Source: an uncultured Veillonellaceae bacterium (GTDB lineage Bacteria; Bacillota; Negativicutes; Selenomonadales; Selenomonadaceae). From it: a DNA stretch of 55,180 nt. Within the stretch, counting starts at the first letter, position 1; the number at the start of each line of letters is the position of its first letter. The notes beneath the pieces were generated by a model. That model was given only the letters and a program-made list of their open reading frames with translations. It searched no databases and was not told where the DNA came from. Shown piece after piece: positions 41,572-51,820 of the stretch. The position numbers and the translations under genes were made by a program. The stretch spans positions 1 through 55,180 of the forward strand of contig ONCF01000100.1 of the NCBI GenBank assembly GCA_900316275.1. Direction: 5' to 3'.

Positions 41572-42222
41572 ATGATGCTCACCATCTGCAAAGTCATACT
41601 TGCCATCGCCCTGGCCGTAGCTGGCGCGCTGGTTGGACAACGCTGGATATTGCAAAACTATCGCCGCGAGCCTGACGTGCTGAGCTATCCGAGCCAAGTC
41701 ATGGACAAGGCCGCGCGCCGTCAGCAATTTCTCACCATGTCTATGGGTTTTCTTTTTTGCTTCACGGCGTTGCAAAGCAATCTCGATACCCTCAACTGGG
41801 TCAGTGCCGTACTACTCGAGTGGTTCTGCCTGCTCTTCATCGCCACGGACTGGGAGCAGCACGTGATTTTCGACCGCATGCTGCTGCCCTGCGCTATCCT
41901 TGGCCTCGTCTTTACCTGCCTCACGGGCAGCTTCCCCGGCGACCTCATGAACCACGTGCTGGCCGGCCTCGCAGGTGGCGCAGTGTTCCTGTTGCTCGCC
42001 ATCCTGACGCGCGGCGGCATCGGCGGCGGCGACGTCAAGCTCATGGCCGTACTCGGCCTCTGGTTTGGCACGCAATCTCTGCTCACCATAGCCATGACTG
42101 GCATCATACTCGCCGGACTCGTTGCACTCGTGCTGTTACTGACCAAACAAAAAGGCCGTTTAGACTATATCGCCTACGGCCCTTATTTTGCACTGGCTGC
42201 TATTCTCACCATTATTTTTTAG
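41572..42222 (+). CDS. prepilin peptidase (A24 family, TadV/CpaA type)
   Basis: The product has 216 residues with about six TM helices. The two catalytic aspartates fit the A24 family: FIATDWEQHVIFD in the first cytoplasmic loop and GIGGGDVKLMAVLG in the second. It cleaves the leader from Flp and TadE. There is no N-terminal methylase domain with the CxxC zinc pairs, although its length exceeds minimal TadV enzymes. GGGAGG lies 9 bases before the ATG. It is divergent from cpaB and its end overlaps the next gene's end by 11 bases (convergent). Confidence 0.9.
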   Translation: MMLTICKVILAIALAVAGALVGQRWILQNYRREPDVLSYPSQVMDKAARRQQFLTMSMGFLFCFTALQSNLDTLNWVSAVLLEWFCLLFIATDWEQHVIFDRMLLPCAILGLVFTCLTGSFPGDLMNHVLAGLAGGAVFLLLAILTRGGIGGGDVKLMAVLGLWFGTQSLLTIAMTGIILAGLVALVLLLTKQKGRLDYIAYGPYFALAAILTIIF

Positions 42223-43690
42223 TCAATCTGTGATATAGACGATATTTAGTCGCCCCATTATCGGCATATTGATCTTCATAAAGCAACTCATAATTTGGAT
42301 CATGTGCTAAAAAAGTAAATAACATCTCACTCTGTTTGGTGAGAATATAATTGATATCGTATTTATCAAAAACATCCTCGTAGTACATCATACCAAATAT
42401 AGTTTTCGTGTATTCCCTAAAAACATCGTCCTGGCCATTATTTACCGCAAAAAAAACTTCAGCTCTAGGATCAAGGTAGGCTTTAATACCTCTGAACTCA
42501 ACGTAACCGCCTGAGTCGTAGCTGTTCCATAACCTGATATCTTCCGGTGCAGCCAAGGTGAGTAAATAATCTACTGCGGGATATTTAGGCTCCTGGTTTT
42601 CCTGATAATTATCGTCTGCAGTATAATGCTGGTAAATCGTGCGGCCGCCCACTAAAAGTATAGCCGACACCATAACTACACGAAAGATTTTTTGTTTTTG
42701 TGTAACCTGATTTACCGAAAAATCCAGTTTGAAAGATTGCCAGCAGGCAGCTAAAGGGAAGGTAGCCAAAATAAGGAATAAAAATAAACTGCGATTGGCG
42801 CTAAGTGCCAGATAGGTCATTCCCAGGCAGAGAAATACATGACGTAGTTTTATACCCCTCTTGAGATAAATCATCCAGGTTAGCAATATAACAGCAAAAA
42901 TAAATTTGCCAAAAGGCTCCGTGATAGCTGCGGGCATCATCTCCGCAACCATGATATTAATCAGGGAAATACCGTACGAATTCACCCCATATAGCATGGC
43001 ACCGCTCCCGTACGGATTAACAAAGCCCGCTATTACAACTGCCAACAAAGAAACTGCCAAATACAGCAGTTCTTTTTTATTGCGCTGAAAATTTTTCATC
43101 GCAGCACAGATATAAGCCAACAGTACACAAACGGACAAGCCCCACAAGGCTGCATGCATATTTACTAAGGCTACGGAAACCAATGGCAGAAATAATAAAT
43201 ATTTTATTTGCCTTTGTGCTACATATTTTTCCAGAAAGAAAACTTCCCATAGCAACAAAAGCGAGGAAAAAATTTGCGGGCGTGTTGACATAAAAAGAAA
43301 GCAGATAACTATACCCACGACCGTGGTCAGAGCAATGGATATATACCAGTTTTTATTACTCAGCATCATGCACAACCGGTAATAAACATAGATGGTAGCA
43401 GCAGCTATGACGTGAACGAAAGCCAGCAATCCTATAGCACCAAAGTTCGCATAAATTTGCCAAAAAATCACGCAGGTAAGCCATTGCTGCATCACAAATT
43501 GCCAATCCTGATGCATGGTAAATGGCTCTATATACGGTATCCCCTCCTGTATAACGTAGCGTCCACTGTTAAGTATAAAGAATATGTCGTTGTTCAGATA
43601 ATGCGGCACAAATAATAGTCCGGCGAACATAACGACAAACAGGGCAGCATGCCAAAGCTTAATTTTTTTTTGCGCAATCATCTCTTCCAT
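42212..43690 (-). CDS. GT-C-like multi-pass membrane protein
   Basis: The product has 492 residues. About ten TM helices fill residues 12-350 (FFILNSGRYVIQEGIPYIEPFTMHQDWQFVMQQW is the first outer loop, with the acidic residues typical of GT-C enzymes). The soluble C-terminus contains LWNSYDSGGYVEFRGIKAYLDPRAEVFF, which resembles the YxWGGYLxW...xFIDGRAD motif of bacterial GT-C glycosyltransferase-like proteins. It probably transfers a sugar from a lipid carrier outside the membrane. Codon use is AT-rich, unlike the flanking core genes. Start is immediately after the oxidoreductase stop, so the two form an operon. Substrate unknown. Confidence 0.75.
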   Translation of the reverse strand: MEEMIAQKKIKLWHAALFVVMFAGLLFVPHYLNNDIFFILNSGRYVIQEGIPYIEPFTMHQDWQFVMQQWLTCVIFWQIYANFGAIGLLAFVHVIAAATIYVYYRLCMMLSNKNWYISIALTTVVGIVICFLFMSTRPQIFSSLLLLWEVFFLEKYVAQRQIKYLLFLPLVSVALVNMHAALWGLSVCVLLAYICAAMKNFQRNKKELLYLAVSLLAVVIAGFVNPYGSGAMLYGVNSYGISLINIMVAEMMPAAITEPFGKFIFAVILLTWMIYLKRGIKLRHVFLCLGMTYLALSANRSLFLFLILATFPLAACWQSFKLDFSVNQVTQKQKIFRVVMVSAILLVGGRTIYQHYTADDNYQENQEPKYPAVDYLLTLAAPEDIRLWNSYDSGGYVEFRGIKAYLDPRAEVFFAVNNGQDDVFREYTKTIFGMMYYEDVFDKYDINYILTKQSEMLFTFLAHDPNYELLYEDQYADNGATKYRLYHRLTKK

Positions 43691-45250
43691 TTAGGCTTTC
43701 TCCTGATAACTCTGCTCCGTATTTACCGACCACAATACACGCTGGTCATTTTTATTTTGCTTGATGAGCTCCACGGCAGCCATGGCTGTCAGCATGGAAT
43801 GATCCATATTGTTGTAGCGGTGCTGGCCGTTGCGACCAATGCAGTAGAGATGCCTGATCTGCATCAGCCAATCCTGCACCTGAGTAAAATCACGATAGCT
43901 GTCAAAATAGGCTGGGTAAGCCTTTGGGACACGCAGGCAAACACCATCCAGCACATCCTCACGCCTGATAATGCCCATCTGCACCAGTTCAGCCGCTGCC
44001 ATGCTGATAAAATCCTGCTCTGGCATCTGCCACCAGCTGTCGCCCTTTTGACAGAAATATTCGAGACCCAGCCATACCGTCTGCTCCGGGTTACGCACGA
44101 GATAGGGCGACCAGTTATTGAATATTTGAATGCGTCCCATGTGTATCTGCGGTTCCTGCACGTAGAGCCAGCAATCCGGCACAATATTCCCTAATGTCGG
44201 ACGCGCAGTCTCGTTCTGGATAGCCAGGCGCCGTACCAGCAAACCAACCGTCATAAAGTCACGATAGGGGAGCTGTGTGGCCGCGCGTCGCACGTCATCA
44301 GGGCAGGGGAGTTGCGTCACTGCCGGTACCAACTGCGCAATAGGCATGGAGGAGAGCACAAAGTCAGCGGCAATTTCCCGCACTGTATCGCCCTGCTGTA
44401 CCCGCACACCTCGCACCTGGCGCTCAGCATCTACCAATACATTGATGACCTTAGCCTGATGCTGTACTTCGCCGCCAAGAGCCACAATGCGCTTTTCCAT
44501 GGTCTCCCACAACTGCCCAGGACCAAACTTTGGATACCAAAAATGGCGAATCAACGAGGTATCCTGCGCGACTGCACCATGATGCACCCGCCTGCGCAGG
44601 AAATCACGCACGGCTCGTCCTAACGAGAGTCCTTTGATGCGCTGTGCGCCCCAGTCCGCATCTATGTCCGCCGGCGAGCGTCCCCAAACTTTTTGCGTAT
44701 AGTCACGAAAAAACGTCTCATACAACGGCTCGCCAAAGCGGTTAATCATAAAATCTGCCAGTGTCTGCTCTGACCGCTGGTGAAATTGCGCCTGCAAGTA
44801 ACCGCCACCCATATGCAACATGCGCCGCAGGCCCAATTTATGCACCGTGTCATAGCCTAAAGAAAGAGGGTAATAAAAAAAACGTTGCCGATAGCGGATA
44901 CGCGAAATGCGCTCCCGCTGCAGCATCACGGCATCTGTATGCTCCGGGTCCGGACCATGTACCGCCAGTGGTACAGTACGGTGTAGAACGAGGTCATCAT
45001 AGGCTGGAGCCCCTTGCAAAGGCAGCAGATCCTGCCATAACTGCTTGACACGCTTATCCTTCGTAAAGAAACGGTGTCCACCGATATCCATCCGGTTGCC
45101 ATGATAGTTAAACGTCCTGGCAATGCCACCCGTAAAAGCTTCCTGTTCCAGTATCAAGGGATGTATATCCGTATCCCGCGCCAAAAGATACGCCGCCGTC
45201 AACCCAGCTGGCCCTGCACCAATAATAACTGCCGTACGAATTTTTCTCAC
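43691..45250 (-). CDS. FAD-dependent oxidoreductase (protoporphyrinogen-oxidase/amine-oxidase-like)
   Basis: The product has 519 residues. It begins with the FAD motif [19 protein letters not shown], then [39 protein letters not shown], which is typical of the family near UDP-galactopyranose mutase and HemY-like proteins. Further: [27 protein letters not shown] and a C-terminal [21 protein letters not shown]. These are usually linked to glycan or polyprenyl-linked sugar synthesis; here a membrane glycosyltransferase follows with no gap. The reaction is not known. Its codon use is intermediate. Not HemG/HemY proper: no other haem genes are present. Confidence 0.8.
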   Translation of the reverse strand: MRKIRTAVIIGAGPAGLTAAYLLARDTDIHPLILEQEAFTGGIARTFNYHGNRMDIGGHRFFTKDKRVKQLWQDLLPLQGAPAYDDLVLHRTVPLAVHGPDPEHTDAVMLQRERISRIRYRQRFFYYPLSLGYDTVHKLGLRRMLHMGGGYLQAQFHQRSEQTLADFMINRFGEPLYETFFRDYTQKVWGRSPADIDADWGAQRIKGLSLGRAVRDFLRRRVHHGAVAQDTSLIRHFWYPKFGPGQLWETMEKRIVALGGEVQHQAKVINVLVDAERQVRGVRVQQGDTVREIAADFVLSSMPIAQLVPAVTQLPCPDDVRRAATQLPYRDFMTVGLLVRRLAIQNETARPTLGNIVPDCWLYVQEPQIHMGRIQIFNNWSPYLVRNPEQTVWLGLEYFCQKGDSWWQMPEQDFISMAAAELVQMGIIRREDVLDGVCLRVPKAYPAYFDSYRDFTQVQDWLMQIRHLYCIGRNGQHRYNNMDHSMLTAMAAVELIKQNKNDQRVLWSVNTEQSYQEKA

Positions 45251-45306
45251 ACTCCGAACTTACATACTTTTTTTATTTTAATGCTTGGTACCAGTAAACG
45301 TCAAGC

Positions 45307-45335
45307 AAAAAAGCACGCCATTACAACGTGCTTTT
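45307..45335 (-). terminator. terminator after the AlbA_2 gene
   Basis: AAAAAAGCACG pairs with CGTGCTTTT (45307-45335), on the minus strand followed by TTTTTTGC. It lies 7 bases past the stop codon of the AlbA_2 gene. Confidence 0.75.
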
Positions 45336-45341
45336 GCCTTA

Positions 45342-46991
45342 TTACCCATAAAACTGATAATACGCGGCCTTGCCGCTGCCTTGCCGCTGTAAAATCTCCC
45401 GCCGACACATTTTATCCAGCAGGCGATAGGCCTGGCTGGGATTGATATGCAGCAGGGCGGCCACCTCGCGGCGTGTAATGCGTCCCTGCTGGCGCACTGC
45501 CTGACTGATTTGCCCGGCCAGCACGACGTAATCATCAGCCTGCAAGGCAGGGCTGCTTTCGTGCACCGCGTTTGTTTTGGGCTGTGCGCGCAGCGTGTAG
45601 CTGTGGTGTTTTTCCCGGCCTGATACCTGTAAAAAACCCGTGGCGACCAAATTTTCCAGCGTAGCCTGCAGCTTGGGCAGATTAAGCCGGAACCGGTCGC
45701 TAAGCGCATCGGCGCTGATTTTCTGCTCCTGCCACGCCGTATGCAAAGCGATGAGCTCATAAATGGAAAACGGCTGCACACGCTGTGCCTGCTGCGCCGC
45801 CAGCCAAGCGATAAAAGGCTCATCTGGCGGGTTGTCGGGGATAAATACCCTCACCATTTCCGTGCTGGAGGCGCTATAGTCCGGCAGCGCGCGGCCGTAG
45901 CGCAGGGATCCGCCATAGATGCTGTCGATGCCGCGTCCTGAGCGCTCAGCCAGACCGATACGCTTCAGGCAGTCTGCCAGCACAGGGTTGCGCCCGCGCG
46001 GCTCGGCCTCCAGCAGCGCATCGTAGCGCAGGCCCTGTATAAGGCCGCCCGGATTGCTGATGGTCAGACCGTTGTTTTCTATCTGCACAATCACGCGGCC
46101 CAACATAGAGTAGTCGCGGTGGCTGTAGGCATTGACCAGCGCCTCCCGAAAAGCTAACGGTTCATAATGCGGTATGTCCAGGCGGTACAGGTTGACGAAC
46201 ATCTCCGTCGAGGTATTGTAGGCCACAAAATACTGCTGAATTTTCTCAAAGGCCGCGAGCAGGGGCAGGATAAACGACTCATTCACGCGCAGCTGTGTCC
46301 CGGCAAAAATCTGTATGGCTGACTCCGCCGTGGGCACGAGCCGTTGCAGGCTATCCTGCTTACCCAGCAGGAGCAGCCCGGCTAAAGTCGGTACCGCTTT
46401 ACCGTCCTGCTGCTTCACGAGTTGCAGCGCCTTATCCAATTCCTCATCACTGAGCTCCAATAGCGTTTTCTCGCCGCGATATTGCCGTATAATGCTGCGC
46501 AGACGCTCCCGTTCGACGGGGGAAAAATCCGCCAGTGTAGCCCCTGACACAGGCTGGGCCGACAAATCCAGCAGCGACAGCGAGGAGAGGCGCGTGGCCA
46601 TCTCGTACGGATAGAGCGGCACATTTTCCGGCGTGCCATCCAGTTTGATGCGCCGCCGTAAAATCTTGCCGCTGGACGTGGCCACAATCGTATCTTTGCG
46701 CGGTACTATGAGCTGCAATATCTGCTGGTCATCAGCCTGCAACACCGATGCCTGCGTGCTGACCGGTGGCACAGTCTTGTTGGCGATAAAGGCACTCAGT
46801 CGCGTGATATCCAGATGCGACGGATGCAGCCCTGTCGGCGTGCCGTCATCCTCCACGCCCAGGTACAGCGTGCCACCCTGTGTATTGGCGAACGCCACCA
46901 CGACATCCAGCAAATCGCTATCCGACAGGCGTTTCACATCACTTTTGAACTCCACGGTCAGCGTCTCCCGACGCGGTATTTCACACATCAT
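45342..46991 (-). CDS. AlbA_2/Schlafen-type DNA-binding ATPase (RecG-like regulator)
   Basis: The product has 549 residues. N-terminal AlbA_2 domain: ETLTVEFKSDVKRLSDSDLLDVVVAFANTQGGTLYLGVEDDG. Middle HATPase_c_4 domain: FREALVNAYSHRDYSMLGRVIVQIENNGLTISNPGGL, with RGRNPVLADCLKRIGLAERSGRGIDSIY. The C-terminus has two winged helices (SDRFRLNLPKLQATLENLVATGFLQV; TRREVAALLHINPSQAYRLLDKMCRREILQRQG). Such proteins are putative transcriptional regulators that often sit on mobile or defence-like DNA. AAGGGGGTG precedes the two start ATGs (46991/46988). The promoter with two palindromes points to autoregulation. Confidence 0.88.
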   Translation of the reverse strand: MMCEIPRRETLTVEFKSDVKRLSDSDLLDVVVAFANTQGGTLYLGVEDDGTPTGLHPSHLDITRLSAFIANKTVPPVSTQASVLQADDQQILQLIVPRKDTIVATSSGKILRRRIKLDGTPENVPLYPYEMATRLSSLSLLDLSAQPVSGATLADFSPVERERLRSIIRQYRGEKTLLELSDEELDKALQLVKQQDGKAVPTLAGLLLLGKQDSLQRLVPTAESAIQIFAGTQLRVNESFILPLLAAFEKIQQYFVAYNTSTEMFVNLYRLDIPHYEPLAFREALVNAYSHRDYSMLGRVIVQIENNGLTISNPGGLIQGLRYDALLEAEPRGRNPVLADCLKRIGLAERSGRGIDSIYGGSLRYGRALPDYSASSTEMVRVFIPDNPPDEPFIAWLAAQQAQRVQPFSIYELIALHTAWQEQKISADALSDRFRLNLPKLQATLENLVATGFLQVSGREKHHSYTLRAQPKTNAVHESSPALQADDYVVLAGQISQAVRQQGRITRREVAALLHINPSQAYRLLDKMCRREILQRQGSGKAAYYQFYG

Positions 46992-47008
46992 TTCACCCCC
47001 TTACGTTT

Positions 47009-47061
47009 ATTTTATGCACGCGTGCGTAAAATGTCAATTTATAAATACGCACGCGTGCGTA
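47009..47061 (-). promoter_or_regulatory. promoter with two palindromic operators of the AlbA_2 gene
   Basis: On the minus strand TTGACA (47032-47037), 17 bp, TAAAAT (47009-47014). The spacer contains the palindrome GCACGCGTGC (47016-47025). A perfect 16-bp palindrome TACGCACGCGTGCGTA lies upstream of the -35 (47046-47061). Centres are 33 bp apart, about three helical turns, so both face the same side of the DNA. Confidence 0.85.
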
Positions 47062-47070
47062 TTTGCGTGT

Positions 47071-47109
47071 AAAAAAGGCGACTGTCACGTTTTCTGCGTG
47101 ACAGCCGCC
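47071..47109 (-). terminator. terminator of htpX
   Basis: GGCG-A-CTGTCACG pairs with CGTGACAG-C-CGCC (47077-47109), with TTTTTT on the minus strand. Confidence 0.85.
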
Positions 47110-47133
47110 TCTGGTTTAGGCAATATATAGTTT

Positions 47134-47997
47134 TTACACGCGCATCTCGCGGGCCTGTTCGCGCAGGCGGGCAATGCGGTCCTCGGTGGCCGGATGCGTG
47201 CTAAAGAGGTTCATGAGCGCCTTTTTCGAGCCCTCGAACGGGTTGATGATGAACATGTGCGCCGTGGCCGGCGTGGCCTCGGGCAGGCGGTCCATGTTGT
47301 GTGCGTAGTACTCGATTTTCTCCAGTGCATCGGCGAGGTAGTTCGGGTTGCCGCAGATTTCACCGCCGCTCTTGTCCGCGTCGTACTCGCGCGAGCGCGA
47401 GATGGCGAGCTGGATGATGGAGGCGGCGATGGGCGCGATAAGGGCCGTTGCGAGAGCACCGATAGCGCCACCGCCCTCGTCATCGTCACTGCGCCCGCCG
47501 AAGATGGCCGCCCACTGCGCCATGTTGGCAATCCAGGAGATGACCGTGGCGAACGTAGCCGCGATGGAGGAGATGAGGATATCGCGGTGCTTGACGTGCG
47601 AGAGCTCATGCGCGAGCACGCCGCTGAGTTCATTGTAGTCGAGCGCCTGCATGATGCCAGTCGTCACGACGACGGCCGCATGCGAGGGGTTGCGTCCCGT
47701 GGCGAACGCATTCGGCTCCGCGGCCTCCGTGATGCAGACCTTCGGCATGGGGATTTCCGCGTTGGCCGCGAGCTGCTCGACGAGGTTGTAGAGATTTGGT
47801 GCCTCCTCGCGCGTGACTTCGCGCGCATTGTAGGCCTTCAGCACCATGGGGGCGCTGAACCAGTAAGAAAAGAAATTCATGCCGATGGCGATGATGAACA
47901 TGATGGTCGCACCGGACGAGCCGCCAAAGGCGCCGCCCAGCGCCACCATAATGCCCATGAGCAGCGCCATGAGTACGGCAGTTTTGAACGTATTCAT
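47134..47997 (-). CDS. htpX: zinc metalloprotease HtpX
   Basis: The product has 287 residues. It is an M48 membrane protease for misfolded membrane proteins. TM helices at about 7-24 and 29-48, the active-site GVLAHELSHVKHRDIL (His130, Glu131, His134), a hydrophobic pair (146-165 and 180-198), and the third ligand region SREYDADKSGGEIC. The C-terminus HPATEDRIARLREQAREM is typical of the family. AGGAGG is 8 bases before the ATG. It is a single gene, between the AlbA_2 and gyrB genes and separated from gyrB by 73 bases in the same direction. Confidence 0.95.
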   Translation of the reverse strand: MNTFKTAVLMALLMGIMVALGGAFGGSSGATIMFIIAIGMNFFSYWFSAPMVLKAYNAREVTREEAPNLYNLVEQLAANAEIPMPKVCITEAAEPNAFATGRNPSHAAVVVTTGIMQALDYNELSGVLAHELSHVKHRDILISSIAATFATVISWIANMAQWAAIFGGRSDDDEGGGAIGALATALIAPIAASIIQLAISRSREYDADKSGGEICGNPNYLADALEKIEYYAHNMDRLPEATPATAHMFIINPFEGSKKALMNLFSTHPATEDRIARLREQAREMRV

Positions 47998-48070
47998 ATG
48001 CTTGACCTCCTAATAGCAGAAAAGTACCATTACAGACTGAAACATAGCTGAAAAACGCATAAATGGTCAA

Positions 48071-50143
<2,073 letters not shown>

Positions 50144-50157
50144 TCAATATTGCAAAA

Positions 50158-50424
50158 TCAGCCACGCCAAGGGCGCTGCATACGCCCCTGCAGGGTGGTG
50201 GCGGCAATCTCGGAGTAGTAGCACTCCGCCTCCGTCAGCACGACTGATTTGATTTTCTTCTGCTTGCCCAGCAGCGCACCTGCCTGCTGACCGGCTGGCC
50301 AGCGGCTCAGTACACGGCAGTTATGCTGGTTCGTGGCGCTGTTGCCATAGAACAGCTGCGCATCGTAAATCGCGATGATATCCTTGGCGCGCAGCATGCG
50401 GCCGTTGCCTAGATGCAAATACAT
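50158..50424 (-). CDS. remB: extracellular matrix regulator RemB (DUF370)
   Basis: The product has 88 residues. Family pattern: MYLHLGNGRMLRAKDIIAIYDAQLF near the start, then KIKSVVLTEAECYYSEIAATTLQGR. RemB is a small DNA-binding-like protein found between recF and gyrB in Firmicutes (YaaB in Bacillus), and is linked to biofilm-matrix expression there. Its position here is identical. GAAGGG is 8 bases before the ATG. Confidence 0.9.
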   Translation of the reverse strand: MYLHLGNGRMLRAKDIIAIYDAQLFYGNSATNQHNCRVLSRWPAGQQAGALLGKQKKIKSVVLTEAECYYSEIAATTLQGRMQRPWRG

Positions 50425-50471
50425 ATGCAGCCCTTCTTTGCCTCTGTTGCTTTCCTGTACCCGCCAGCCGT

Positions 50472-51584
50472 TTAGCGTGTGACCTGACCGGCCTGCACCT
50501 GATATACAACGCCCATACCGCCCTGCGGGAAATACGCCCGGTCTGTAGCCGTAATGAGCGTCTGGATATGCTCGCGCCGGATAAAGGCCAGCAGTTGCTG
50601 CCGCCGGTCGGCGTCCAGTTCACTCATGACATCATCCAAAAGCAAGACCGGATACTCGCCCGTCTCCGAGCGCAGGAACTCCAGCTCCGCCAGCTTGAGC
50701 GCGAGCACGCCCGTGCGCTGCTGTCCCTGCGAGCCATAGGCGCGCAGGTTGATGCCGTTGACCGTGAGTACGAGGTCATCGTGATGCGGTCCGCGGCTCG
50801 TCGTACCACGCAGGATATCCAGCTCGCGCTTGCGCGCTAGCTCTTTATTATACCATGAAGTCAAGTCATTTGTCGATTTTACATTTTCTGCCGCCTCGAG
50901 ACCGTGTATCGCGTAGGCAGCCTGCAAATTCTCACGGTTGCCGGAGATACGGCGCTGCATGAGGTTCGCGAGCATGTTGAGCTTCTGCACGGCCGCCCGC
51001 CGTTTCAGCATGATTTTCACGCCACTCGCCACGAGCTGCGGGTCCCAGAGATCCAGCATGCCTGGCTTGGCCGCGTGGTCGCGGATTTTCTTGAGCAGGT
51101 TGTTGCGCTGCTGCAGGATGCGGTTATACTGCATGAGCTCATGATAGTAGGCGGGACTGGCCTGGGAAATCTCCCCATCAAGAAAACGGCGCCGCTCGGC
51201 CGGCGCCCCTTTGATGAGATAGAGGTCCTCCGGCGAGAACAGCACCGTATTCAGATTGCCGATGAGCTCCTTGAGACGGATGGGGTGGCCGTTCAGCAGT
51301 ATGCGCCGCCTTTTGCCGCGCACGAACTGGAACTCCAGCACCTGCTGTACGCCAAGGCGCGCGAACTGCAGCTGCACCGAGGCCGCCGGCTCCTCCCAGC
51401 GGATGAGCTCCTGGTCCGCGTTCGTGCGGTGTGAGCGGCCGAGCGAGGCATAGTAGAGCGCCTCGATGATATTCGTCTTGCCCTGCGCATTCGCGCCGAG
51501 GAAAATATTGATGCCCGGGTCCAGCGAGAGCTCTAGTAAGGAATAGTTCCGATAATTTCTAAAAACAAGGGATTGAACCAACAT
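50472..51584 (-). CDS. recF: DNA replication and repair protein RecF
   Basis: The product has 370 residues. An SMC-like ATPase that loads RecA at gaps. Walker A IFLGANAQGKTNIIEALYYASL (residues about 26-47), the family pattern FSPEDLYLIKGAPAERRRFLD, the signature YGSQGQQRTGVLALKLAE and Walker B PVLLLDDVMSELDADRR. Start at 51584: it overlaps the end of the S4 gene by the 2-base region TGAAATG, and AGGAAAG is before it. Part of dnaA-dnaN-yaaA-recF-remB-gyrB. Confidence 0.95.
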   Translation of the reverse strand: MLVQSLVFRNYRNYSLLELSLDPGINIFLGANAQGKTNIIEALYYASLGRSHRTNADQELIRWEEPAASVQLQFARLGVQQVLEFQFVRGKRRRILLNGHPIRLKELIGNLNTVLFSPEDLYLIKGAPAERRRFLDGEISQASPAYYHELMQYNRILQQRNNLLKKIRDHAAKPGMLDLWDPQLVASGVKIMLKRRAAVQKLNMLANLMQRRISGNRENLQAAYAIHGLEAAENVKSTNDLTSWYNKELARKRELDILRGTTSRGPHHDDLVLTVNGINLRAYGSQGQQRTGVLALKLAELEFLRSETGEYPVLLLDDVMSELDADRRQQLLAFIRREHIQTLITATDRAYFPQGGMGVVYQVQAGQVTR

Positions 51585-51585
51585 T

Positions 51586-51807
51586 TCAATCTGCTTTCCT
51601 GACGACTTGCCACTCACCGAGCCCCTCGATGCTGATAATGTCACCCGGCTGCAAACGCCGACGGCGGGCAGTTTCCACCGCGCCGTTGCGCTGGATACGT
51701 CCCTCGGCCAGCAGTTGTTTGACTTCGCCGCCCGAGGCAAGCACACCGGCCCATTTGAGGAACTGGTCGAGCTGGATTGTTTCCGTGTCGATATTTACCT
51801 GTTCCAT
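51586..51807 (-). CDS. yaaA: S4 domain protein YaaA
   Basis: The product has 73 residues consisting of one S4 RNA-binding domain: IQLDQFLKWAGVLASGGEVKQLLAEGRIQRNGAVETARRRRLQPGDII. It is always found between dnaN and recF in Firmicutes, with a suggested link to ribosome assembly. The stop is one base before the recF start, and its ATG is 13 bases after the dnaN stop. Confidence 0.93.
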   Translation of the reverse strand: MEQVNIDTETIQLDQFLKWAGVLASGGEVKQLLAEGRIQRNGAVETARRRRLQPGDIISIEGLGEWQVVRKAD

Positions 51808-51820
51808 GTCTACAGCCTCC

